NCBI GenBank assembly: GCA_020056205.1
Contig: JAGVIF010000109.1
Location: 1-6,054, forward strand
Reading direction: 5' to 3'
Length of the DNA stretch: 6,054 bases
From: Lentisphaeria bacterium
GTDB lineage: Bacteria > Verrucomicrobiota > Lentisphaeria > Victivallales > GWF2-50-93
In this document: piece by piece, positions 1-5,331 of the stretch
Layout of the letters: each line of letters starts with the position of its first letter
How positions within the stretch are numbered: position 1 is the first letter of the stretch
Program-made: the position numbers and the translations under genes
The notes under the pieces: model-generated
Seen by the model: the letters and a program-made list of their open reading frames with translations, nothing else
Told to the model about the DNA's origin: nothing
Databases searched by the model: none

Positions 1-6
1 CGCCTT

Positions 7-22
7 CGATACCTCGGTATCG
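7..22. repeat. Short inverted repeat, 7-bp arms
   Basis: CGATACC (7-13) and GGTATCG (16-22) are perfect reverse complements around a 2-nt centre. No T-run follows, so a terminator is unlikely. The CGATAC sequence recurs in the hexamer run at 223-243, which suggests a related dispersed repeat rather than a protein-binding site. Confidence 0.5.
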
Positions 23-119
23 TCGGGCTCTCAGAATACGAATCAATTCTCAAAATCTTCGCAATCTATGCGCAATTTTAAGCCTTATAGAGTATAAATA
101 TGTATTTGGGTTATATTCA

Positions 120-150
120 ACGCATCCCTACGGCATGCGTCGCATTTTTT
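120..150 (+). terminator. Possible rho-independent terminator or palindrome cluster
   Basis: ACGCAT (120-125) pairs with ATGCGT (135-140) across a 9-nt loop, and a six-T run follows at 145-150 after CGCA. ATGCG (135-139) can alternatively pair with CGCAT (141-145), so the site is a nest of overlapping palindromes. TATTCAA (114-120) and TTGAATA (157-163) form an outer pair enclosing it. The stem is short and separated from the T-run by 4 nt, so termination for a gene off the left edge is only possible. A structured repeat element is an equal alternative. Confidence 0.3.
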
Positions 151-162
151 CGATATTTGAAT

Positions 163-182
163 ACAGGCGTTAAAACGCCTGT
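163..182. repeat. Perfect hairpin, 8-bp arms, TAAA loop
   Basis: ACAGGCGT (163-170) and ACGCCTGT (175-182) are perfect reverse complements separated by TAAA. The structure is GC-rich enough to fold stably, but no T-run lies on either side, so it does not look like an intrinsic terminator. It resembles dispersed intergenic hairpins. Copy number elsewhere cannot be judged from this window. Confidence 0.6.
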
Positions 183-195
183 CTATTACCAAGTC

Positions 196-208
196 ATCCC
201 GACGGGAT
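196..208. repeat. Small palindrome ATCCCG-A-CGGGAT
   Basis: ATCCCG (196-201) and CGGGAT (203-208) are reverse complements around a single base, more realistically a 5-bp stem with a GAC loop. A T-rich tract follows (208-219, interrupted by GCA). ATCCCGAT appears again at 219-226, so this is part of the local repeat texture. A weak terminator cannot be excluded. Confidence 0.35.
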
Positions 209-222
209 TTTGCATTTTATCC

Positions 223-243
223 CGATAGCGATACCGACCCCGA
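223..243. repeat. Degenerate hexamer repeat (CGATAN)n
   Basis: The run reads CGATAG, CGATAC, CGACCC, CGA in 6-nt register. The same core occurs in the palindrome at 7-22. It is a short decayed tandem repeat with no coding sense that I can support. Confidence 0.4.
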
Positions 244-281
244 AAAAGACAACAGTTTCAAAGGAGCCGGGACTCAAAGGG

Positions 282-352
282 AACCGCTAATGAACGCGAA
301 TCAAGAAGCAAAAAAAGAAGTTATTGGCGTTTATTCGCGTTTATTCGCGGTT
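282..352. repeat. Imperfect inverted repeat with 20-bp arms
   Basis: The left arm (282-301) and right arm (333-352) are reverse complements at 18 of 20 positions, separated by 31 nt. The right side also contains a 10-nt tandem unit (GGCGTTTATT at 327-336, CGCGTTTATT at 337-346, then CGCGGTT). The end decamer AACCGCGAAT recurs exactly at 531-540, the reverse complement of 343-352. The pattern looks like a dispersed intergenic repeat, or a small non-autonomous element with terminal inverted repeats. No transposase and no target-site duplication were recognised. Confidence 0.6.
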
Positions 353-358
353 GATAAC

Positions 359-365
359 AGGAGGG
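359..365 (+). promoter_or_regulatory. Strong Shine-Dalgarno (AGGAGGG) of the mini-ORF
   Basis: AGGAGGG matches the anti-Shine-Dalgarno almost perfectly and lies 8 nt before ATG 374. It is a better ribosome binding site than that of the A2M gene itself (GGGGG), which is odd for a reading frame of only eight codons. Confidence 0.5.
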
Positions 366-373
366 AAGAAATA

Positions 374-400
374 ATGGCGAAGATCAAAGTCAGCGACTGA
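374..400 (+). CDS. 8-codon mini-ORF (MAKIKVSD), leader peptide or gene-start remnant
   Basis: ATG 374 opens an eight-residue frame, MAKIKVSD, ending at TGA 398-400. It has an excellent AGGAGGG site 8 nt upstream, and a terminator-like hairpin starts at its stop codon. Three readings are possible. It may be a leader peptide coupled to attenuation; it contains no run of one amino acid that would mark a classical biosynthetic leader. It may be the collapsed remnant of a deleted gene: MAKIKV is a common start of, for example, glyceraldehyde-3-phosphate dehydrogenases, but six residues prove nothing. Or it may be chance. I favour a remnant slightly, because the start signal and the terminator both look like parts of a real gene with the middle removed. 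Confidence 0.2.
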   Translation: MAKIKVSD

Positions 401-427
401 CCCCGAGCGCTTGCGCCTCGGTGTTTT
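400..427 (+). terminator. Terminator-like hairpin
   Basis: CCGAG (403-407) pairs with CTCGG (417-421). An inner CGC (408-410) can pair with GCG (413-415), leaving one bulged C (416), and AC (400-401) can pair with GT (422-423) outside. Four Ts follow at 424-427, then AAAA, so the tail is TTTTAAAA. The hairpin is GC-rich and begins at the stop of the mini-ORF. The T-run is short, so efficiency is uncertain. It would separate anything upstream from the A2M transcript. Confidence 0.4.
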
Positions 428-561
428 AAAATCATAAAATCTCTAAATCACCAAATCAAAAAATAATATGTCCCTTGTGTCTCTGCGGTGAATGATTTTG
501 CAATTTACAATCGGCAATCCTGACTTCCTGAACCGCGAATTTAGCTTTTGCATACGCTTAA

Positions 562-575
562 AACATAGAACATAG
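562..575. repeat. Tandem AACATAG x2 upstream of the A2M start
   Basis: AACATAG at 562-568 is repeated directly at 569-575, about 45 nt before the start codon. It could be an operator half-site pair, or part of an AT-rich promoter: TTGCAT at 548-553 with CATAGA at 571-576 gives a 17-nt spacer, but the -10 match is poor. It may equally be chance in AT-rich DNA. Confidence 0.25.
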
Positions 576-610
576 AAGTTCAAAACAAAGGCGCTAAAAA
601 ATAAACACAC

Positions 611-615
611 GGGGG
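611..615 (+). promoter_or_regulatory. Putative ribosome binding site of the A2M gene (GGGGG)
   Basis: GGGGG lies only 4 nt before ATG 620, the one purine-rich site near this start. Both the match to GGAGG and the spacing are suboptimal. The start is supported mainly by the typical signal peptide that begins at this ATG. Confidence 0.4.
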
Positions 616-619
616 TTAT

Positions 620-1084
620 ATGAAAAAATACGTGATTGCTCTGACGACGCTTCTGTCTTTTATTGTTTCAGTATTCGTCTTCACCGCAGATGATGCTGGC
701 AAGCCGGTGCGCGACAAGGCACAAAAGCTCTACAACCAGGGGAACTACAAGGAAGCATATGATATCTATTCCAAGCTCGCCCTTGGGGAGGAGACCGTGC
801 CGATTCAGGTCGGCGAAGACTTGGGCATGGCGGTCAACTGCCTGCAAAATCTCAACAGACTGAATGAATTCGATGAGCTGATGGAGAACAGCGTAGCAAA
901 AAATTCAGATAACTGGATGCTCTTGAAAAAGTCCGCCGATATCTACATGTATATCAACCATTACGGATTCATGATTTCCGGCAAGTTTGAAAGAGGCGAA
1001 CATCGCGGCGGCGGCAAATATATGAATTCGCAGATGCGGAATGTGACGGCGAACGCTGGCGCTGGCTCCTCAATGAGGCGATAA
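620..1084 (+). CDS. A2M fragment 1: signal peptide and TPR-like N-terminus; homology ends near 1033
   Basis: Residues 1-23 form a classic signal peptide: KK at the start, a hydrophobic core (about residues 5-21), and a likely cut after FTA before DDAG. No lipobox Cys is present, so the product should be released to the periplasm or surface by signal peptidase I. Residues 32-55 (DKAQKLYNQGNYKEAYDIYS) look like a TPR helix pair, and helices continue to about residue 110. HYGFMISGKFERGEHRGGGK at residues 114-133 is a family-typical stretch. Family character runs to about NSQ (residue 138, base 1033). The remaining 16 residues (MRNVTANAGAGSSMRR) are out of frame and the TAA at 1082-1084 is an artefact of the shift. 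A2M homology resumes in the frame one base back, at DAECDGERWRW from 1033. Confidence 0.75.
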   Translation: MKKYVIALTTLLSFIVSVFVFTADDAGKPVRDKAQKLYNQGNYKEAYDIYSKLALGEETVPIQVGEDLGMAVNCLQNLNRLNEFDELMENSVAKNSDNWMLLKKSADIYMYINHYGFMISGKFERGEHRGGGKYMNSQMRNVTANAGAGSSMRR

Positions 1085-3483
1085 AATCAGAGCCGGCAAG
1101 CAAGAATTCCATCCTTCTCCAGTACGCCGATTTCCTCAGCGGACAGTTCGGCGTGGAGTCAATGGCTTATTTCAGGGGATTCTTCAATATGCGTGATGAC
1201 GGTGATGGTGACGGCAACGTTGATGAGGATGCGGAACAGGACGAGTCCGGCCCGTATGCCGTCCACACACTTTCCGAGGACGAGACTATTGCGAAATTCG
1301 CAACCGGAATAAAGCGTTTCAAGCTTCCTGACGAGTATAACTTCATCAAGATATACAGGAAAATACTGAATGACAATGACGGGTACAGCTCATCCGCGAT
1401 TGACAGACTTGTCGAGATTTTTAAAAACAGGCGCCAGTATCCCAAGACTGCGGATTACCTACGGGAAAGCATAAAAAAATATGGTGATCACGAGAACTAC
1501 AAGAAGAACCAGCTCGACCAGATTATCGGAAACTGGGGACAATTTGTCGGTTCCAAGCCCCTTGCCGCCGGCAAACCCGCCGAACTCGAGTTGTCATTCA
1601 GGAATGGAAAAGAAGTTTCATTCGAGACTTTCAAAATAAAAGTCCCGGAACTTTTGAATGATGTCAGGGAATATCTAAAATCGAATCCGAAACAGCTCGA
1701 CTGGCAGAATGTTGACATCAACGACATTGGACGGAGAATTGTCTGGGACAACCAGACCAAATACGTCGGGGAAAAGGTAGCGGCATGGGACATGAAGCTC
1801 CAGCCCCGTGAAAATCATTTCAACAAGACTGTACTCGTCGAGACACCGTTGAAGGAAGCCGGCGCGTATCTTGTAACTGCGAAATTCGCAGACGGCAACG
1901 TTAGCCGCATTGTCGTCTGGCTCAACGACACGGTCATAATGAGGAAGCAGGGCAACAACGGCTCGATTTATTTCATCTCTGATGCCCTGACCGGCGCCCC
2001 GAAATCGAAGATCAAACTCGACTTCTTCGGATACCGGCAGAAATTCATTGATAGGAAATTATTAGACAAAGTCATCGTGAGACAGTACAACACAGAAACG
2101 AAATCCTTCAAAGTCGAAACCAATGACGACGGGCTCGCGATAATCGGGCAGGAAATATTGAGCGAGGATTTCCAGTGGACAGCGATGACTTCCGATGACG
2201 GCGGGAAAAAGGCGTATCTCGGTTTCTCCGGAGTCTGGTATGGGCAGTACCACGACAACGAATACAATCAGACAAAGATCTATGTGATAACCGACAGGCC
2301 TGTCTATCGCCCGGAACAGGAAGTCAATTTCAAGTTGTGGGTCAGGAAGGCGAAATACGATCAGGATGACATTTCTGATTTCGCCAACCAAGCATTTGCC
2401 GTGATAATCCGCAATCCCAAGAACGAGGAGATATACAAGAAGGCGTTGACAGCCGACCAGTTCGGAGGGATCGAGGACAAGATAAAACTTCCAAAGAGCG
2501 CAACACTTGGCATATACAATATATGTATAGAGAATCTCGGCGGATACGGGCGTTTCCGTCTTGAGGAATACAAGAAACCCGAATATGAAGTCTCAATAGA
2601 CGCGCCGAAGGAGCCTGTGAAACTCGGGGACAAGATCACCGCGACGATCAAGGCGAAATATTATTTCGGCGCGCCCGTAACGGACGCGAAAGTGAAATAC
2701 AAGGTTCAGCGATATTCGCACAATGTCAACTGGTATCCTCCGATGTACTGGGATTGGTTCTACGGTCCCGGATACTGGTGGTTCGCATGCGACTATTACT
2801 GGTATCCCGGCTGGAAGAGTTGGGGATGCAAATCTCCGTATCCGTGGTGGTTCCCGGTCGGGAACGATCCGCCGGAGCTTGTCATGGAGAACGAAGTCAA
2901 GATCGGCGAGGATGGAACTGTAAAGGTTGAGATTGACAGTTCAGTGGCAAAAGCAATGCATGGCGATCAGGATCACCGCTACGAGATAACTGCCGAAGTC
3001 GTTGATCCGTCGCGCCGCACAATCTATGGAAAAGGCAGTGTGATCGCCGCGAGGAAACCGTTTACAGTATATGGCTGGGTTGACATGGGATTCTATCAGG
3101 TCGGCGATGCCGTGAATGCTAATTTCGCAGGCAGAACCGTTGACGGGAAGCCTGTCAAGGGCGCCGGTGCGCTCAAGCTCTTGAAGATAAAATATGATGC
3201 CGAGGGGAAGCCTTCGGAGACCGCCATCCAGACTTGGAAAGTCAGCACGAATGAGGAAGGGCTTGCAAGTCAGCAGATAAAAGCCGCCGAAAAGGGACAG
3301 TATAAATTATCCTACACATTGCAGGATGCGAAGGGCAACAGCATTGAAGGCGGATATATTTTCACTGTCCATGCGCAGGGAGAACCGGACAGCGATTTCA
3401 GGTTTAACAACATTGAAGTGGTCAATGACAAGACTGAATACAAGGACGGCGACACCGCTAAAATCCTCATCAAAACAAACTAG
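1033..3483 (+). CDS. A2M fragment 2: acidic linker and MG domains; ends at in-frame TAG
   Basis: This frame is open from 991 and is A2M-like from 1033. The first usable initiator, GTG 1153, has no ribosome binding site and lies inside conserved sequence (SGQFGVESMAYF), so it is not a true start. The content in order is DGERWRWLLNEAI (1045-1083), an Asp/Glu-rich linker (1195-1245) that includes DGDGDGNV, a helical segment with FKLPDEYNFIKIY, and NG and beta-rich MG domains. Next come ITDRPVYRPEQEVNFKLW (2287-2340), EEYKKPEYEV (2563-2592), KYYFGAPV (2656-2679), the aromatic-rich insertion (2731-2853), and further beta domains to KILIKTN. TAG 3481-3483 follows, then ADSTVLLFIRP in the same frame, which family proteins carry as one continuous strand. 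In YRPEQ the family usually has YRPGQ; Gly-to-Glu here (codon GAA 2314-2316) is a possible G-to-A lesion. Confidence 0.8.
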   Translation, partial: DAECDGERWRWLLNEAIKSEPASKNSILLQYADFLSGQFGVESMAYFRGFFNMRDDGDGDGNVDEDAEQDESGPYAVHTLSEDETIAKFATGIKRFKLPDEYNFIKIYRKILNDNDGYSSSAIDRLVEIFKNRRQYPKTADYLRESIKKYGDHENYKKNQLDQIIGNWGQFVGSKPLAAGKPAELELSFRNGKEVSFETFKIKVPELLNDVREYLKSNPKQLDWQNVDINDIGRRIVWDNQTKYVGEKVAAWDMKLQPRENHFNKTVLVETPLKEAGAYLVTAKFADGNVSRIVVWLNDTVIMRKQGNNGSIYFISDALTGAPKSKIKLDFFGYRQKFIDRKLLDKVIVRQYNTETKSFKVETNDDGLAIIGQEILSEDFQWTAMTSDDGGKKAYLGFSGVWYGQYHDNEYNQTKIYVITDRPVYRPEQEVNFKLWVRKAKYDQDDISDFANQAFAVIIRNPKNEEIYKKALTADQFGGIEDKIKLPKSATLGIYNICIENLGGYGRFRLEEYKKPEYEVSIDAPKEPVKLGDKITATIKAKYYFGAPVTDAKVKYKVQRYSHNVNWYPPMYWDWFYGPGYWWFACDYYWYPGWKSWGCKSPYPWWFPVGNDPPELVMENEVKIGEDGTVKVEIDSSVAKAMHGDQDHRYEITAEVVDPSRRTIYGKGSVIAARKPFTVYGWVDMGFYQVGDAVNANFAGRTVDGKPVKGAGALKLLKIKYDAEGKPSETAIQTWKVSTNEEGLASQQIKAAEKGQYKLSYTLQDAKGNSIEGGYIFTVHAQGEPDSDFRFNNIEVVNDKTEYKDGDTAKILIKTN
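2731..2853 (+). other. Aromatic-rich insertion (21 of 41 residues Trp, Tyr or Phe)
   Basis: This span encodes 10 Trp, 8 Tyr and 3 Phe in 41 residues, with Pro and Gly between them and two Cys (2788-2790 and 2827-2829). FYGPGYWWFACDYYWYPGW is the core. Similar aromatic segments occur, as far as I recall, in planctomycete-type A2M proteins, so it is a subfamily trait and not a frame artefact. Its role is unknown. It could form a surface-exposed sticky loop for glycan, peptidoglycan or membrane contact. Confidence 0.7.
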
Positions 3484-4356
3484 GCCGACAGCACTGTCCT
3501 GCTTTTCATCAGGCCAGCGAACGGAATTTATCTTACACCAAAGGTGATAAAACTGAAGGGCAAAACGGCATTCGAGGAAATAAAAATTACCAAGAAGGAC
3601 ATGCCGAATTTCTTTGTCGAGGCGATGACAGTTTCCGAAGGCAAAATATACACGGCCGTGAAGGAGCTCGTTGTTCCTCCTGAGAAGAGGGTGCTCAACG
3701 TTGACATCATCCCGTCCAAGGAAAAATACAAGCCCGGCGAAAATGCGAAAGCGAAAATCAAGATCACCGATTTCTTCGGAAAACCGCTCACAACAGGATC
3801 GGTGGTAGTAACAATTTATGACAAGTCCGTCGAATATATCAGTGGCGGCTCGAATGTGCCGGAGATAAAGGATTTCTTCTGGAAGTGGAGGCGCACGCAC
3901 TATTCGCATTCTGAAAGCAATCTCGACAAATTCTTCTATAATCTCATGAAAGAGAATGAACTCGCGATGGGGCCGCTCGGGGTTTTCGGTAATCTCAGCG
4001 ATGGGGAAAACGAATCAGGGGCGGCATATGGATTCGGCGGTGCGATTGAGAGAAAAGGCGAAGCTATGAAGTCAAGAAGCACGGGCGCGGCGAAATCTGT
4101 CATGTCAACGGCCTCCGCCGTCACCACAATGGAGATGAAAAGTGACAATCTTGGAGCGACGGCTGATGCTGATACTGACGCGGCGGCTCCAAGAGAACCC
4201 GAGACTGGCGGTGAACTTGGCGGCGGCGCTGAGATGGCGGGTGTTGCCGTGAGGAAGAACTTCGCGGACACCGCATTCTGGACGACGAAAGTTACGCCGA
4301 ACGAGAAAGGCGAAGCCGAAATCGAACTTGCGATGCCGGAAAATCTCACGACCTAG
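3484..4356 (+). CDS. A2M fragment 3: MG domains, bait-like segment and start of A2M domain; ends at in-frame TAG
   Basis: This piece continues the same frame after TAG 3481. GTG 3544 could be called as a start but has no ribosome binding site and sits within a beta strand. Conserved landmarks are MPNFFVEAMTV (3601-3633), PEKRVLNVDIIPS (3679-3717), YISGGSNVPEIKDFFWKWRR (3835-3894) and GPLGVFGN. From about 3994 to 4248 comes a low-complexity stretch rich in Ala, Gly, Ser, Thr, Met and Glu, with scattered Arg and Lys. It stands where animal A2M has its protease bait region, because it is followed directly by VRKNFADTAFW (4249-4281), which parallels the VRKYFPETW of human A2M. The fragment ends MPENLTT then TAG 4354-4356, where the family has Trp. 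KVKAWSM follows in frame. Confidence 0.8.
   Translation, partial: ADSTVLLFIRPANGIYLTPKVIKLKGKTAFEEIKITKKDMPNFFVEAMTVSEGKIYTAVKELVVPPEKRVLNVDIIPSKEKYKPGENAKAKIKITDFFGKPLTTGSVVVTIYDKSVEYISGGSNVPEIKDFFWKWRRTHYSHSESNLDKFFYNLMKENELAMGPLGVFGNLSDGENESGAAYGFGGAIERKGEAMKSRSTGAAKSVMSTASAVTTMEMKSDNLGATADADTDAAAPREPETGGELGGGAEMAGVAVRKNFADTAFWTTKVTPNEKGEAEIELAMPENLTT
3994..4248 (+). other. Bait-region-like low-complexity segment
   Basis: About 85 residues are dominated by Ala, Gly, Ser, Thr, Glu and Met, with no predicted secondary-structure pattern. Basic sites such as ERK, KSRS and APRE would suit trypsin-like proteases. Its position just before VRKNFADTAFW matches that of the bait region in animal A2M. 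The assignment rests on position and composition, not on sequence identity. Confidence 0.6.
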
Positions 4357-5331
4357 AAAGTCAAGGCGTGGAGCATGACACATGGCACGAAGGTCGGTCA
4401 GGGCGAGACGGAAGTCATTACATCAAAGGATTTCATTGTCCGGCTTCAGGCGCCTCGATTCTTTGTCGAAAAGGACGAAGTTACTCTTTCCGCGATAGTC
4501 CACAATTACTATAAGGATGCGAAATTCGCAAAAATCGCTCTCGATATCGAAGGTGGAAACCTGTCGGTCATGGACCAGAAAGCCAGAGGCATCAGAGATG
4601 TGAAGATCGAACCCAGCGGCGAAGTCCGCGTTGACTGGAGAGTGTCCGTCCTCAAGGAGGGCGAGGTTACTATCAGGATGAAGGCTGTCACGGAAGGCGA
4701 CAGCGACGCGATGGAGATGAAGTTCCCTGTATATGTCCACGGGATGATGAAGATGGTTCCGTTCAGCGGATTTATTCCCGCGAAGGAAGTTTCCGGCTCG
4801 AAGGTCTTTGAAATAAATGTCCCCGGAGAAAGGCGTGTGGACGAAAGCCGTCTCGATGTCAGGTATTCCCCAACGCTTGCCGGAGCGATGGTTGACGCGC
4901 TTCCGTATCTTGCAGACTATCCGTATGGGTGTACGGAACAGACATTGAACAGGTTCATGCCGACAGTTATCACGCAGAAGATACTTATCGAAATGGGGCT
5001 GAACCTGAAAGACATCAGCGAAAAACGCTCGAACCTGAACGCGCAGGAGATAGGCGGCGACAAGGAGCGCGCGAAGCAGTGGAAGCGCTACGACCGCGAG
5101 CCTGTCTTCGATGAACTGCTTCTGAACGACATGGTCAACGACGGACTCAAGGCGCTTGCGTTCATGCAACTCTCGGATGGAGGCTGGGGCTGGTTCTCCG
5201 GCTGGGGCGAACACTCAAGCGCGCACACGACTGCGACAGTCCTACACGGCCTCCAGATCGCAATAAAAAACGATGTGAAGGTAGATGACCAGATGCTGAA
5301 ACGAGGCATAGACTGGTTGAAGAAATACTAG
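4357..5331 (+). CDS. A2M fragment 4: A2M domain, thioester motif and thioester domain; ends at in-frame TAG
   Basis: This piece starts in frame with KVKAWSM right after TAG 4354. ATG 4375 could be called as a start, but it has no proper ribosome binding site and lies inside the conserved A2M domain. The thioester motif [13 protein letters not shown] is intact: Cys at 4930-4932, Glu at 4936-4938, Gln at 4939-4941. It corresponds to PYGCGEQ in human A2M. Downstream are [17 protein letters not shown], and the helical thioester-domain signature [20 protein letters not shown] (5170-5229). The fragment ends GIDWLKKY followed by TAG 5329-5331, then DEQVAK. From memory, many relatives read W-L-K-R-Y-Q-D-E-Q here, so TAG probably stands for CAG (Gln). 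All visible residues needed for thioester chemistry remain, so this part alone would look functional. Confidence 0.85.
   Translation, partial: KVKAWSMTHGTKVGQGETEVITSKDFIVRLQAPRFFVEKDEVTLSAIVHNYYKDAKFAKIALDIEGGNLSVMDQKARGIRDVKIEPSGEVRVDWRVSVLKEGEVTIRMKAVTEGDSDAMEMKFPVYVHGMMKMVPFSGFIPAKEVSGSKVFEINVPGERRVDESRLDVRYSPTLAGAMVDALPYLADYPYGCTEQTLNRFMPTVITQKILIEMGLNLKDISEKRSNLNAQEIGGDKERAKQWKRYDREPVFDELLLNDMVNDGLKALAFMQLSDGGWGWFSGWGEHSSAHTTATVLHGLQIAIKNDVKVDDQMLKRGIDWLKKY
4927..4941 (+). other. Thioester motif GCTEQ
   Basis: The codons GGG TGT ACG GAA CAG encode GCTEQ, preceded by YPY. In thioester proteins the Cys thiol and the Gln side chain form an internal thioester that reacts with nucleophiles on the target. 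Both residues are present. Bacterial enterobacterial-type members usually show CLEQ. CTEQ is the variant I associate with this longer subfamily. Confidence 0.9.

Larger units (their letters stand above)
1..619. other. Non-coding, repeat-rich upstream region
   Basis: I see no convincing gene here. Two frames are open from the left edge, one ending at TAA 79-81 and one at TAA 95-97. Either could be the tail of an upstream gene, but neither peptide (26 and 31 residues) resembles anything I recognise and both run through an inverted repeat. The rest is AT-rich DNA with several short inverted repeats, a degenerate hexamer run, a mini-ORF with a terminator-like hairpin (listed separately), and phrases such as AAATCACCAAATCA (444-457) that look like eroded dispersed repeats. 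No tRNA, rRNA or CRISPR pattern was found. The stretch from about 430 to 605 probably carries the promoter of the A2M gene, but I cannot identify it reliably. Confidence 0.7.

Noticed and set aside
1..97. C-terminal end of an upstream gene in frame 1 (to 81) or frame 2 (to 97)
   Set aside because: Both peptides are short and unrecognised, and the DNA is palindromic and repeat-like. Neither can be chosen over the other.
327..352. Start of a CRISPR array
   Set aside because: The repeated unit is only about 10 nt, directly tandem with no spacers, and there are too few copies.
548..576. Sigma-70-type promoter TTGCAT-N17-CATAGA
   Set aside because: The -10 match is weak and the surrounding DNA is AT-rich, so such a match is expected by chance.
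663..863. Overlapping 66-codon plus-strand frame within the N-terminal A2M region
   Set aside because: It is an out-of-frame shadow with an atypical Ser/Arg-rich product. The signal-peptide frame from 620 explains the sequence.
1010..1084. Programmed -1 ribosomal frameshift joining the first two fragments
   Set aside because: No slippery heptamer or clear downstream stem is visible in the overlap (991-1081), and the family seems to need extra residues here, so a deletion fits better.
4423..5214. Long open frame on the minus strand (263 codons) and other antisense frames at 3307-3909 and 5242-5793
   Set aside because: They lie opposite the best-conserved A2M parts, have no ribosome binding site or recognisable domain, and follow from the codon bias of the plus-strand gene.
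1153..5331. Treating 1153-3483, 3544-4356 and 4375-5331 as separate genes of an operon
   Set aside because: Their apparent starts lie inside conserved segments without ribosome binding sites. The three segments share one frame, and together they make one A2M protein in the right domain order.
3481..5331. Pyrrolysine insertion at TAG
   Set aside because: A2M proteins have no known Pyl site. One of the positions is a conserved Trp, and there is no sign of a pyl gene or insertion element here.
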